From Flaveria trinervia (lineage: Eukaryota > Streptophyta > Magnoliopsida > Asterales > Asteraceae), in NCBI GenBank assembly GCA_025506515.1, contig CM046442.1:109917706-109981705 (forward strand): 64,000 nucleotides of DNA, in the 5' to 3' direction. Every line of letters begins with the position of its first letter. Within the stretch, counting starts at the first letter, position 1. The notes below the pieces were generated by a model, which searched no databases, had not been told where the DNA came from, and saw only the letters and a list, made by a program, of their open reading frames with translations. A program made the translations under genes and the position numbers. Positions 1 to 12,470 of this stretch are shown here, piece after piece.

Positions 1-160
1 ATACATTATCAACTTTTAACAGAGCATTGCCAGATCCCATAATTCATTTGAATCTAATGCTTCAAATGCGAGACCAAGACTGTACAAGTGCTTTATGTGG
101 TTCGCTACTAAAAATCAGTTTTATAAGGTGTGTATGATGCTTGCTGGAATAAAAGTCAAC

Positions 161-3100
161 CATAGAAAAGTCTCCCAATATTGCAGCTGAGCACTCTACT
201 CTCCCTTCTAATTGTACCTCCCACTGAACAAAACCACTGCAATCAAAGTCATTAACATTAGTTCACATGATCTAGAACTTTTAAAAAATGCAAAAAATTT
301 GAAGTTGAGAGTGTAGACACTTGCCTTGAGGCTTTGATGCAAATAAACTTGTGTGAATGAGATCCAATGTACACAAACATGTCATTTTCTCTCCCTACAA
401 TGAGTGGAGATGCATCAACGCAAGAATCCATATGAACTTTCCATAGCTTTCTTATAGAACCTTTTGGTTCACCAAACCATGTTTCGTGAAACGATTTACT
501 GATGTTATGAGTTTCCCCAAACATCACTTTGTTACAACGACTAATTGCAAATGATGTAATATTATCGACATTCAGATCACCATCTAGTTTGAATACCTTG
601 TGAGGATGATTCTCAGCATCAGGCTCACCAAGTTTGCTAGATAACCTGCCATGTGGCTTATGTGTTTTGAGATCAGTACCTTTAGGATGTTGTAGGCCCC
701 CTCCAAAGACTTCCATATCTAACCTAGTGGGCACTTCTATTTTGGGATCCAGGAGAGCTGTCACTAGCTTTAAAGGAGTCGGAAAAGTGTACAACAATTT
801 CATATTGATTCCTAATTTATGACAAGTGTGAGCTGCTGAAATTGAATCACCACCCATTGTGAAAAAATCATCATTGTTGTTGATATTTTCAACGAACAAG
901 GCATCACAAAAGGCCTGCATATGTACCCATACAGGTTAAATGTAGAACAGATTAAACTTCTTCAAGTGATATAATCTTAATAAAAAAGATATTTTGAAGA
1001 TCAATTAGTTGATTCAAAAAAAAATTCTAGCAGCTATCACCCAGAAAAGCAAAATTTCAATGTTTCTACGAAAGGTTATAAATTTAAAAATCAAGAAATT
1101 GTTTATTTCATAAGTTGGTAGAAAAAGTATATTATAAGACAAACTTAGAATATAAAATCAAGTATCCAGATTCCAGAAGGCCTGAAGTCTGTGCAACAAC
1201 AAATTTTGATAATACAAGGCTATACTTAATACATAATTAAGCCACAAGACCAACTTCGGAATAGGAAAAAAAGAATGCAAAGACCTAAAGTGTTAAGTGA
1301 CAAATATATTTTGGAAAATCATAGAGTGAAAGCCCCTTGGACTATGAAACAAGCCTATGCAAACGGGCTCTTATAGGTTCTCTTCATGATGATTGGTCAG
1401 AGTTCTAGGCCCATTGATTCATTCTACTTGGTAATTAGTAGTATTATGGAGATATTTTGAGAAGCAATTAAAAAAACCTTTCTTTTGTTTTAGAGTGTGT
1501 TCATTCAATGTGTCAAACATGAGAAGAAATAACACCTCTTTTATTGTTTGCAATAGATTTCCATGAGGCATCTGCTGTTCATTGAAGATATCTGACATCG
1601 AACACTCCAAACTGGCCAATGATTTGTAATCTACCTTCCTAGATGATGACATTGGTAATGATTCAACAAAAAAGAATCGATTAGGAATCATCGCCAATGG
1701 AAGCTTATCAACCAACCAACCTCGAAGAGAAAAACTCATACTTTTAGCAGAAGCATGACCTGATTTTATTACTATATATGCTTCAAGACATGCAATTTCT
1801 TGTTCACCGTTTTTCAATATTACAGCAGCATCACCCACATCTTCATGTGTTCTTATTTTATTTTCAATCTCCTCCAATGCCATTCGATTACCATTTACCT
1901 TAACGGTACGATCATGTCTCCCAATAAAAACCAAGTCACCACCAGGTAGTTGTTTTGCAAAGTCACCTGTTTTAAAGTAAAGTTGACTTTCCTTATCATT
2001 AACAGAACAGCAAAAAGAAGATTCTGGAAGCTTCTTTACAGTATTGAAAGGCATGACGTCATGATTAAAGTATCCTGTTGCAATACAAAGCCCAGAAACG
2101 TATATTTCTCCGTAATTAGGTGCATTTTCTCCAATAAGCATTACCTCACAGTTAGGAATAGGTATTCCTATAGGAACAGTACTGAGTGGCTCAGTCTCCA
2201 TAATTGATGATAGTCTTTTGCAGTCAAAATATGTACAATCACCTGAAACCTTGGATTGAAACTTAAATGCATCAGAACTAACAAGTAAATACACAAATTA
2301 TGATATGAAATATGATAAATCATAGACAGACAAAATCATAGACAGAAACATGAGATGGTCTGGTAAGTATAGGCATCGGTACAGGTCAAAAATGGGTCGG
2401 GCTTGAAAAGAAGTTATTTATAGTACGAGTAGACCAAAGCTTGGTTAGGTGGGTAAGTGGGTTGACCCACAAACACCTATTTATTCATGTTTTGAATAAA
2501 ATTACATAATTTATGCGTACTATGTACATAATATAAATATTATAACAATAATAATCTATATTTTGAACAAACAATTTAGGAGGTTGTATGCAGTACTATG
2601 GATTAAGAACAGACTTTGGGCAACTTTCAGCACAGTTGACTAGTGCAAAATAAAACACATCCCAAATCGACCCAACTATAAGTAAATGGATCAAAATTCC
2701 CACATCTATACATAATTTGATTTTACCGAGTAATCCAGAATCTTCTACTCACCTCTGTACTACCATAGAGATTCAAGATAACAGTATCAGGCAATAATGT
2801 TGTAAGAGACTTCCACAAGGATAAATGTAGGATTTCTCCACTTAGTATTAACAACTTCAAAGAATTCTGAATCATCATAATAGGTGAACTTTGAAGAGTT
2901 GGAAGAAGTATTCTCATTAGTGATGGTACAGCAACAAGCCTATTAATAGAGTAGTTCTGCCAATAAATTCATACGGCATTTAATAGAATAAAGTTAGCTA
3001 CTAGCACAATTTATGGTAACAAAAAGAGCCACAAGAGTTGAAGGATTAGTAGAACTCAAAATTTTGTTCTTCTATAAAGATGGTTTCATAAAAAAGAAAT

Positions 3101-5731
3101 TATGTTCCCATTTGGGTGTAGTGTTATATAGTGGTTACAAAGAGATTTATATGTGTGAGTAGATGTACAATTCTAAACCGGAGGCTAATATATTGATACA
3201 TAAAATTGCATAAAACAAACTTTCAAGTTACTATGAAAAATAGGATAATTGTAGAGGATGGAGGGGCTAAGACGGGCTAAACACAGGAAGAGGGTCAATA
3301 TTTTCTGTTTCAAGATTTTATATTCAGGATTTACTTATTTTATAAATCCTATACCACAAGAAATACATAATATTAGATAACTAAAAGTGTAAAAAAATAT
3401 TAAAAAAACATTATCTAAACATGTGTTCTGAGCACAAATTTTAGCATTAGTACTTAAATTTAAACTTAACCATCAAAACATCCAAAAGGCTTTGAAGTTA
3501 GAAGCATAAAGAAAGAGTCATTTTTACATGAATTGAAAGAAAAAAAAAACAATTATAATATGTTGCAACAGTAATCATGATGAAGCTTCAGCTTCAATTG
3601 TCAGAAAGTTGATGAAAAATATGAGGAAAAAAGTAACATGTAGAACAAATATCAAGGGAGGTTGACTTACTGAATACAACACATGCAGTATTTCCACACA
3701 CGAACATTTGTTTAAAAGTTCAAATAATGATTTATTAGCATAGGTGTCCCACAAAGGTAACTTTCATATATGCCCATTTATAATGTTCTTATTTGCTTCT
3801 TCACATGAAACTAATACAAATTTGTATACAACAGCTCTAAAGCAGATATTTTATAAGTATTTTCAAAGGCCTCGTAACATTAATTTTGAATGTGTTCGGC
3901 AGATACAGGTTAATAAGTCAACATGAATACCTTAAACGGGTCATTTTTAGTAGTATCAAATGCTTTGCACGATTGGTTGGCTTCTATTTTGCTATAAACA
4001 GTTATACTAGAGTTAATGTACCTGTAGATACTCAGTGATGGAAAGTATATTTTCTTTTAGCCTACTGAAAGAAGGAATCACCAAAGTACAACTTGTAAGA
4101 AGAGCTCCAAGAATTTCTTGTAGGTGATCAATAAAACCTATGGATGTTTTGAAAAGCAAAGTTTCCTCACCACATAAGGGATAGATGTCTTGCATCCATA
4201 AAAAGCGGTTCAAAAGACCTGAAAAGATTAAAGAAAATCCAACATATTATGATGAATAATTTCATTTTGTACTTGCAGTTTCATGTTCAGAAATTTAAAG
4301 ATTTTGCGTACCTAGTTCTGTACCCCAAACACCTTTAGGTTTTCCGGTCGACCCAGAGGTGTACATTAAGTAACAAAATGATCTCGATCTCTTACTTCCA
4401 CATGGCCAAAGCAAAGAAGGGTGAGCAAAGTGTTTGTTAAGGTTGGTATTCATGGAAAATACTAAAATGGGACAATCGCCACTATCAATGAGCCAATGAT
4501 TGATCTGGTGACTGCAGTTTCCATCAGGCAGTATAGATTCACAAAGAATAAGATTGACAGCTGAAGAAGAAACAATAGATAATACTCTTTCTTTTGACCA
4601 TGAAGGGTCTAGTGGCATGAAAGCCTCCCCACATCGCATAACAGAAAGAACAGATATTATGTATTCTACAGAAGGAACCATGTATATCCCCACAATTCTT
4701 CTAGCATTTGCTGACTGATCAATGGAGAGATGTCCTAAAAATTAGTAACTTTAACAATTACTGATAGCATTGCCATTTTCATAAATTCCCATTAACTTTA
4801 GTCATAGATTAATGAAAAGTAGCTTGAAGAAATGATAAAAAAAAAGTAACTTGATCGAAGAAATGACGGGAATTGAAGATAACAAATTTAGATTAAAAAA
4901 ACATGTTTATTTAACCTAGCTTATACAACCTTTTCCATTTCAATATTTGCACATTCATAGGCTACCACTTTATTAAAAGTTCTACATCTCACATTACACA
5001 GAAACATGAACTCGTATAAGTAGATATCCTTTTGGAACTTCTTTACATATACGCATTTGTCAGTGACCATATGACGAAGACTCTAAACACCCACGTTTTT
5101 TTTTATTTCATCAAATTAACCACTTGAATCATTCTCCTGTACTGTTATATATTGTACAAAATATTTCTGTCAAACATATATAACCATGTAACAATCTCAA
5201 ACCTAATTTCTACATACAACTTCAATCACGTCAAACTGCTAGTCTCACTAGTTCAAAAGAGATGCAAAATCATGATGCTTTCACTTTGAAGTAGCCTAAT
5301 CGCATAGAACGACTTGAAACTAACTTAACACCAATTTCATAAATCTGCTAATATGTTATGACTCTCGTCTTAAAATCTACAATTTCATTCAACTTAATAC
5401 AGCAGCATTAAAGATATATTCATATACCTGACGAAGGTCTGATAAGAGAAGGATCAATCCCACCATCGAGAACGAACCGAAGACGACGACTAAGGGAATC
5501 AACGGCTTCTAGAATCTCCGAATATGTGAAGCTAATGTCGTCTTCGTACACCGGAGGAAGATGATGATGATGAGACGGTGATGGGTGAGGGTTGATTCCA
5601 TTGGTAGGGTGGCGTGAGGAAGTATGAATCACTGCGATTTTGTTAGGGTTTTTGGAAGCAGATTTGAAGAATTCGTGTGAAATGCAACAGCTGCTAAGAT
5701 GAGAGAGATTCTTCTCTGCCATTTCTTTCAC
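161..5731 (-). CDS. AAE19: Acyl-activating enzyme 19-like protein (AMP-binding, carrier and PQQ-propeller domains), 3' end outside window
   Basis: Seven exons can be joined in frame on the minus strand: 5731-5428, 4734-4312, 4218-4022, 2956-2753, 2249-1536, 914-325 and 236-161. Visible in order: the AMP-binding P-loop LMYTSGSTGKPKGV (exon 2), NLYGSTEV (exon 4, running into VSGDCTYFDC in exon 5), YFKTGD and GRHDRTVKVNGNR (exon 5), the A10-like lysine in SSRKVDYKSLA, a phosphopantetheine site DDFFTMGGDSISA (exon 6), then PQQ-repeat-like SCVDASPLIV and GFVQWEVQLEGRVECSAA. This order is that of plant AAE19 and animal AASDH-like proteins, which adenylate an acyl substrate and load it on a carrier; the plant substrate is uncertain. 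Two start codons are possible (5731 or 5722). No stop or frameshift was found inside the exons. The A10 loop has SSSRK where SSGK is usual. The rest of the propeller should lie left of position 1. Confidence 0.88.
323..325 (-). other. Non-canonical GC splice donor of the AAE19-like gene (intron 6)
   Basis: Exon 6 ends at 325 with AAG followed by GCAAGT. No GT donor preserves the frame here. GC-AG introns with exactly this AG|GCAAGT context are a known minor class. The acceptor is the AG at 238-237. Joining the two exons gives a continuous propeller-like reading frame, which supports the call. Confidence 0.75.
2367..2705. mobile_element. Possible MITE or hAT-like non-autonomous insertion in intron 4
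   Basis: Within the intron between 2752 and 2250, a block begins GTATAGGCATC with GGGTCGGG nearby. It ends with the partly matching inverted sequence CGACCC...CACATCTATAC. Inside are further GGGTTGACCCAC-type words. The inverted ends are imperfect and no clear target-site duplication was found, so this is a weak call; it could be ordinary intron sequence. Confidence 0.3.
2957..4021 (-). other. Intron 3 of the AAE19-like gene, no other feature seen
   Basis: This AT-rich intron is about 1.07 kb, with donor CAG|GTACAT and acceptor TTGGCAG|AAC. The short plus-strand open frame inside it has no recognisable domain and is treated as chance. Confidence 0.7.
4735..5427 (-). other. Intron 1 of the AAE19-like gene, no other feature seen
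   Basis: This AT-rich intron is about 0.69 kb. Donor TCAG|GTATAT and acceptor TTTTTAG|GACATC give an in-frame glycine across the junction. Nothing else is recognisable. Confidence 0.7.
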
Positions 5732-5759
5732 TCCAATGGTATGTGATATGAGTTAAACA

Positions 5760-7203
5760 CATGACATGAGATTGTTCACAATATATTTCTCGATCTATAT
5801 TATAAAATTATAAATTATTTTTTTTCTTACTTTATTATTACTTTTTATTTCTTTTTCTTTTACAACCATTTAAAATATATTAAAGCTATTATAAGATTTT
5901 AAACATCAAAAATACATATTTAATAATAAATTTCTTATATCATTCACTAACAACCACTTATAACCATATCATATAATATAACTCATATTATTTTAGGAAA
6001 CGAATTGTAAATGTTCTGACATAGGTAAATCAATGGTTTCTCAAATGAAAACACCACTCTCAAGTTTGGTGACAAGTTTTGATTAATATTCATTGGAACC
6101 AGATGAAAACATCACCCTCGGGTTTGGTGACCGCTTTGAGTTCCTAACCCGAAAAAAATTTATCGGGATTAATCGGACGAATTAACCCATTGGCGGTGGT
6201 ATCATATCATATATGTAGCACCCATGAAAAATATGAGGATATATAAGAAAAACAGAAAAAACTAAAGGTGTGCAAAAAAACATAATAACCGAGGGTAGTG
6301 TTATAATAAAAATGATGTTTTATCTAAAAATTCTATGAATGATTGTGGATCTGACACATGTTTTTTTATTGGTTTAAAAAGAATGACATTTTGGTCATTT
6401 TGTTAAATACATCAGCTTAGCTTGTCAAATATGTTAGTTCATTATGTCTTATACATTCATTGTGTAAAATATTAGTCATTATGTCATAAATTTTACATCA
6501 TTTTTATATGTATTAATCATTGTGTTATACATTTTAGATCATTTTGTGTTATATATTTGTCATTTTTTAAATTAAATAAACGCATTATCCATCATTATGT
6601 TTTATAATTATAAGTATATAATAATATATATTTATCAATGAAATTTTCAAAACTCATAGTGTTAAAAAAACATAATGTCTTATCTTTGTTATTATTTTTA
6701 ATAGATTATATAAATTTATTGTTATTTATCATTGTGTTTTACAATTATAAGTACACAATAATGTTATTTCATCAATGTATTTTTTAAAACTTATAGTGTT
6801 CAAAATAACATAATGACGACCAAAAAATAAAATAAGACATTGTGTTATTTTGTCATTGTTTTTAATGTATTAGATTAAATACCTGCTAATTTATTATCGT
6901 GTTTTACATATTAAGAATACACAACAATATTATTCCATCGTTATATTTTTTTTAATTCAACATTTTTTAAAAAATACAATAGTATTCGAAAAAACACAAT
7001 AACAAACAAAAATGCAAAATGAATGGCACAAAAGACACAATGATGAGATATAAGCTTAAAAACATATTATTTTTTTATCTTTTTATATAACAATCTTGTA
7101 CTTATTTTAAAGATAAATAAACGTTCGTTTTTATGGTGTCATTTTTATAAAAAAGGGGGAACTTGTAAAAAGTCAATAAAAGTGGTTATTCTTAATATAT
7201 ATT
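5760..7203. other. AT-rich intergenic spacer with degenerate repeats
   Basis: There is no coding potential. The stretch next to the gene presumably contains its promoter, but no single box is convincing. Two imperfect copies of a ~58-bp unit begin at 6045 and 6103 (ATGAAAACAYCACYCTC...TTTGGTGAC). From about 6400 to 7050 the sequence is a loose array of words such as CATTGTGTTTTACA and CATTATGTCATA separated by A/T runs. It ends at the family-1 LTR. Confidence 0.6.
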
Positions 7204-8003
7204 TGCAGGATCGTTGAAGGGTGGTCAAATACAACACAACAACACAAATAGGAGAGTAACTAAACTTAATCAAACAGTGAACTGGATTAACCACAAGTAA
7301 AGACACTAAGAACACAAGTAATTAAGAGAAAGAACACAAAAGCAAGACACACAATAAGATGGTTTTCAAGATTGCAGTATATTGCTTTCTCATGTTCTAT
7401 TACAAGTGTTATAAAGCATAAAATAAAGTTACAAGAACATGAGATACTTATACTATATCCTACAGTCGGCCATACTATGAAAGCCAGCCGGATACAATTG
7501 ACTAGACACAACACAAAATGAATTGTAGAGTCAAAAAGGCAGATTGCATTTTTGACTTTGTGACTATGACATGCCATAGCTCACATCCTTATCTATTACA
7601 AAAAGGATAAAGTACATGAAGTAGAAAGTTACAGACTCAAGACCTTAATGTACAGTTACCAAAAGCATGGACCTTTTCACCAACTCATGTAAGTTGGTGA
7701 CTTTACAGAGTTGTAGCGGAAAGGGGTCCACCTTTATGGAAAAGTACATCAGATAAAGCATGTTGTTAAAAGTCTTCGGAAGAAATCTGTTTTCAAGAGT
7801 TGAGCTTCGGAAGACTTTGTCTCTGAAGCTTCAGAAGACTTCATCTTTGGCTTCGGAAGAAATTTGTCTTGGCTTCGAAAGATTTCACACTTAGAGTATT
7901 TCTGTTGCTTGTGTGGAACTTCTGAAGCATTCTTCTTCAGTACTTGTGCAGCATGCATGCAGAAAGACTTTGGTTGCTTCAGCCTCTTCAAATATTTTTT
8001 ACA
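7204..8003 (-). mobile_element. Family-1 Copia 3' LTR (800 bp)
   Basis: On the plus strand it runs TGCAGGATCG...TTTTTTACA, i.e. TG...CA ends. A minus-strand polypurine tract lies at 8006-8016 just outside. The same sequence family appears as the LTR at 36438-37299 and as the truncated plus-strand LTR ending at 24593. It carries CTTCSGAAG words at 7774-7782, 7805-7813, 7851-7859 plus a variant at 7829-7837, and a TATA-like stretch at about 7446-7458 (minus strand). The five bases before it, ATATT, would be the target-site duplication; the partner copy is not in view. Confidence 0.85.
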
Positions 8004-8005
8004 AA

Positions 8006-8016
8006 CTCCCCCTAGG
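8006..8016 (-). other. Polypurine tract of family-1 element
   Basis: The minus strand reads CCTAGGGGGAG, directly followed by TTTG and the LTR. This is the expected primer for plus-strand DNA synthesis and fixes both element orientation and LTR start. Confidence 0.8.
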
Positions 8017-8063
8017 CTGATGCTACCAAAACACTTGAAGACTTCAGATATCAACAGTTCTCA

Positions 8064-11000
8064 TCAGGATAATAACCAACCCTTTTTCATAAGATGATCA
8101 GGATCTTTCAGACTATCAAAGTGTCTTCTCATGTCAAAGAGATCATGCAGAGGCAACTGAAACATGTCTTGCCAAGTGTAGACATTCTCAATGCCATGAT
8201 CTCTAATGACATGCCACCTTTCTAGATTTGTAGTGTATGTCTAGGACAGGATGGGTCTTTCTGATGCTAGAGGAGCTATTGGAATAGGAGATGATGGATC
8301 ATCCTCTGGCTGCACATCCTCAAGATGTTCTGATTCATCCTGAGGTTCAGAAAAGGATGTAGTCTTCTTCTTCTTTCGCTTTGGCTTTGAAGCCATCCTT
8401 TTCTTTCTCTTTACAACTTTTAACTGAGAAGACTGGCATGCAGTACCAAATTGATCTTCATTGTCTTTCTTAGTTGGGTCTTCCTCTCTCATAGGTTTAA
8501 AAGGAGAGGGAGGTTGACCCTGCTGTGGATCAGAAGATGAAGCTTGCTGAGATTCAGCAGGAGGTCCAGGTTGTGTTGTCTCTAGTTGTTCAACCTTAAC
8601 ATCCACTTTAGGTGGAGCTTGACTTGGAGGGGATGTAAGTCAACCAGCTCTCCACTCTTTATCTTCTACTTGATCACCCTGATATGTTCATCCATAGTGG
8701 ATAGAGACATGGGGCCAAGTCTCCTTCCGGAGAATCCATACAGCTTCAAGAAGCTCATCATCCTTTGCCTGTCTGCATACTTCTTCATACTCTTTTGGAT
8801 GATGGCTCTTGACGTAACAACTTCTTCCCTTAGCTTTCTTTTGGTTGTCTTTCTTTCCTTGACTATCTCAAGTTCGAGTTGTTTGAGATACTCAAACTCA
8901 ATATAGTCAAAGGATAACGGAAGAAGTGCTTCAGCCTGATAGAGGCCTGTCGCACTCAAGTAGTTGACCATCTTGATCCTTTCTTCTTTTTTATCTACTT
9001 GAGGTTCTTGTTGAACCACATCCTCATATGTAGGACTTTCTTGAACTAGGGAGATAGTAGGCACATGCTTGTATAGTCTTTTCTTTCTTCTATCTTCTTT
9101 GATTTATACTAGTAGCTCTGCATCTTCTGCCTCTTTCTTCTCCCTTGACCTTTCCAGGTCAACCAGTTCATTTAGTTCCTCCAAGGGGAGAGAAATGACA
9201 TTGTCTATGTCATAGTTCCTTGTCTGCAGGTAGTTTATCATGACTGTCATTAACTCATCATTCTAAGTATCTGGTCTGGGGGCAACCCTGATAGCAGACT
9301 CCATGAGTTTTGCAGACACAGAAGAGGAACTTTCTCCCTAAGCTTCCTTTTCCTCTCTTTCTTTTCTCCTTCTCAATCTCCTCAGAAGTCATTTTTCTTT
9401 TCCCTTTGTCACTCACAGACCTTTGTGACTCAGGGTGGAGAGAGCTTTGGCCTTCATTGCTTGGTGTAGCTTCCAAGCTTTGGCCAGAGAGAGGTTGAGA
9501 AGCACCTTCACCGGTAGGTGTCTCAAAAAGGGAATTGATCTCTGCAGCAGTTGTTGGTGACAAGACAGGGCTCTCAGGTTCTGTCATTGGGCCTTCAGTC
9601 AAGGTTTCCCCTATGAAAATAATCTTAGGGTCTGCCTCAACATCCAGTTGACCGATGACATTGCCTAATTGCCATAGTCTTCTTCTAAGGCTGAACTCTG
9701 CAGTGATCCGGTCTTGGATTCTTTAAGCCAACTTGTCAGCTTTTCTTGATTGGCTTGGATTGACAAGTGGCATGCTGACTAAATCCAGACTGTCATAGAA
9801 GTTCAAGGTGTGAAAGTTGAAGATCTCTAGTTGCCCTTGAACTCTAATGATGATAAGGGCTTTCCTGTTACTATCATACCTCCACCCAATGATGTGATTG
9901 GATGATGGTGGAGATGACATAGCCCTTGGTATCCCTTCCTCAAACAGACTCTGTATGAAGGAGTCTATGTAGTCCACATCAATGTGAACTTGAGGAGGTT
10001 GCTGAGAATGCACAATTGCAAGTGAGGATGGTGAGTCCTCAGTGTCCATTCTCTCTGAAGAACTCTCAAGTTCTGTGATTGTAATGACTTTCTCCCCCTT
10101 TTTGGTAGCATCACCCACTTGCATAGGTGAGCTAGGAGTTAGGTCAATCACATCCACAGGTTCTTGTGTTCCTGGTTGAGCTCTTTTTAAAGGTCTCCCA
10201 GCTAGTTTTTCTTAAGATATGAAATCTCAAGTTGCTGATCATTGACCCTGTTCTGCAAGCTAGTCACTTGAGATTCGAGATGACTAACCTTGGATACTAA
10301 ATAGGTGCATGTTTGAGACAGTTTTTGCACCTTTAGTCTTAAATTCCCCTCATCTTCATCAGAAGAATCATTGGGGGATGAGATGATTGGACAAGAGTCC
10401 TCACTTTCACCACCAGCTTCAGGTTCTTGGCTGCTAGATTTCCTCTGCTCACTGGCAATCTCAGTTGAGATGTCAGTGTGCTGAGTTGCCATGGTTGAGG
10501 TCTTAATGATGTAATCATTTTCAGAAGTGAGAGCCTCTTCATATGGACATCCTAAATAGGTTTAGAAGTGTCCACCTCAGTAGTAGGTGACTGATATGGG
10601 CTAGAAACAGGAGCCTCAGAAGCACTCATCTCTCTTTGAGTAGGGGAAAAGAAGAGAGAATCATGGTACTCACCGAAACCTAGAGTGATGGCTTAAGGCA
10701 GTTTGGCTTATAAGCTTATCATGCTGAGCATGAGGAACCTCAGCACTGATCATTGAAAAGATGGGAGTGGTTTGCTCCTTAGGAGAAGTGAGAGCTCTAG
10801 TGTCCACTTCTTCCTATATGGGTGAGTGTATAGGGCCTGAACAGACTGTTTGTGGAGATCTAGTGTCCACTTCTTCCTTGAAAAGATGGGAGTGGTTTGC
10901 TCCTCATGCCTGAGCATGAGGCTGTTTAGGTGGTTGGGATGTAGAAGGTGTGGGTTCAACACTAGCTGGTGCAGCTAGGTTGTCACCTTGAGCAATGAGC

Positions 11001-11771
11001 TCTAACATTTTTGGGACAAGGGCTGTTTCTACCCCAGAGAAGCCAACAGTGGGCTTTCTCAATATTTTAAAGATGTCAGGCTTCATCTGTCCTAGTTTAA
11101 GAATATTACCTGTTCCCCTTAACTGTGAGCCCAGTTCATAGTTAAGAATGTACTGAACATATCTAGGGAACATGTAATATTCTAAGGAGTCCAAGTTTGC
11201 AAGCAGATTAGTATAAACAAACTGAGAATACCTGAACTTGACCCCGTGAACCATTTTATGGACAATGAAGGAGAGATCCTCAGGAATCTAGTCCCATCCA
11301 CCATGCTTGTTTGATAAGCTGTGAATAACCACATGGATGAGGAATTTCCATTGGGATGAGACCTTTCCTATCCTGAAGGTCTTGATAGAGTAGTCTCCCT
11401 CATAACCCATCTGCTCAAAGAAATGATTAACATCTTACTTTGGGAAGAACACCTCACCTTCTTCATCATCCAGCTAAAGATGCATGTTGATGATGGCTGG
11501 AGTGATGAAGACTGTTCTTCCTTGCACTATGGCAGATAGTGCCTTCTCCCCATCCATTACAACCTCTTGGCAGGTCTTTCAGAATTCTAGCATTGATCCT
11601 CATAGAGTGGATGATCAATGGTTGGGAGGTGAAGTAGTTCGACAGAGCTAAGAAACGACAAACCTTTGAGAAATGAGGATCTTTCTTAGAGTTTAACTGA
11701 GCAACCTGGTTATGTTGCCTGTGTAACTGCATGATAAAGTTCGGGTCATTTCTGTGTTGAGGGTTGGCCAT
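8064..11771 (-). pseudogene. Env-like accessory ORF of family-1 Copia element, degenerate
   Basis: It starts at ATG 11771 (MANPQHRNDPNF) and can be followed in pieces through 11254-10904, 10492-10202, 10157-9723, 9602-9258, 9064-8666 and 8606-8241, ending at TGA 8064-8066 after an in-frame TAG near 8240. The N-terminal third (GVKFRYSQFVYTNLLANL, YYMFPRYVQYILNYE) resembles the extra ORF downstream of pol in Sirevirus-type Copia elements. The rest is low-complexity, acidic or Ser/Pro-rich, with a coiled-coil-like stretch near 10300-10200. Function is unknown and 'env-like' is only a positional family name. Several frameshifts and stops make this copy non-functional. Confidence 0.65.
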
Positions 11772-11883
11772 TTTGACAGAGCTTAAGATGAAGAAAGATG
11801 AAAGAAAGAAATATCAGAGAGAAATTTGGGGTTTTAGGTTTGGAGGAAAGAAGCAGATGATAGAAAGTGGGGGAAACGTTGGG

Positions 11884-11890
11884 TTTATAT
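11884..11890 (-). promoter_or_regulatory. TATA-like box upstream of family-1 env-like ORF
   Basis: The minus strand reads CATATAAAC about 113 nt before the env-like ATG and just downstream of the CTTCSGAAG array at 12015-12260. The spacing would allow a short 5' leader. This is inferred from sequence and from the parallel in family C. Confidence 0.45.
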
Positions 11891-12009
11891 GTGAAAAAGG
11901 ATTTCAGATAAAGTTTAATGAAAGAGGATAAACTTTGAAATCTGAATGTTGGTCCCGCCTCAGAAAAAGTAGTTTACTTGTGCTCAAAAAGTAGTTTTCT
12001 TGAAAGTCA

Positions 12010-12320
12010 AAAAGCTTCCGAAGGTATATTATCTTCGGAAGTTTTAATGAAAAAGCTTCCGAAGCTAAAATGACTTCGGAAGAATTTCCTAAGGATTCTG
12101 AGAATTTTGACTTCGGAAGAAAATTAAGACTTGAGAGTTCTGTTCAGAAGAACAAAACTTCCGAGAGTTATTTGCTTCGGAAGAAAATTATCCTTGAAAA
12201 CATATAAGTGCCAAAGGAGATTTTAAGTTTCGGAAGGTATTTTAGAAATTTCTTTCGAAGGTAAAATACTTGGGCAGTTAGTTGTTTTAAAGGCATAAGT
12301 TTCTTCTGAAGTTAAAAACA
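12010..12320. repeat. CTTCSGAAG palindrome array between pol and env-like ORF
   Basis: The 9-mer CTTC(C/G)GAAG occurs at 12015-12023, 12033-12041, 12056-12064, 12074-12082, 12111-12119 and 12175-12183, with near matches at 12229-12237 and 12252-12260. Spacing is irregular, so this is a dispersed word array rather than a minisatellite. The same word is arrayed in the family-1 LTRs (7774-7859; 36960-37220) and in the gag C-terminal region (22900-23100; 33940-34130). Confidence 0.85.
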
Positions 12321-12470
12321 TAACTTCTGAAGGATCAAAATTATCATAATTCTAAAGAAAATCTTCAAAAAGTTTTATCCAAGGAAAACAAGAGCTTATG
12401 AAAGTAATGAACTAGATAACTTAGGACACACATATTTTAAGAAATAATTAGAATTAGTTTTAAGAAAAAC

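Noticed and set aside
3744..3926. Small plus-strand gene in intron 3 of the AAE19-like gene
   Set aside because: Short, AT-rich, no recognisable domain, and antisense to a well-supported intron.
7287..7577. Small membrane-like protein on the minus strand within the LTR
   Set aside because: It lies wholly inside the family-1 LTR, overlaps its transcription-start region, and the other LTR copies do not keep the frame as far as I can see.
12010..12320. CTTCSGAAG words as heat-shock elements
   Set aside because: Heat-shock elements need nTTCnnGAAn spacing; here the half sites are one base apart, so the canonical fit fails.
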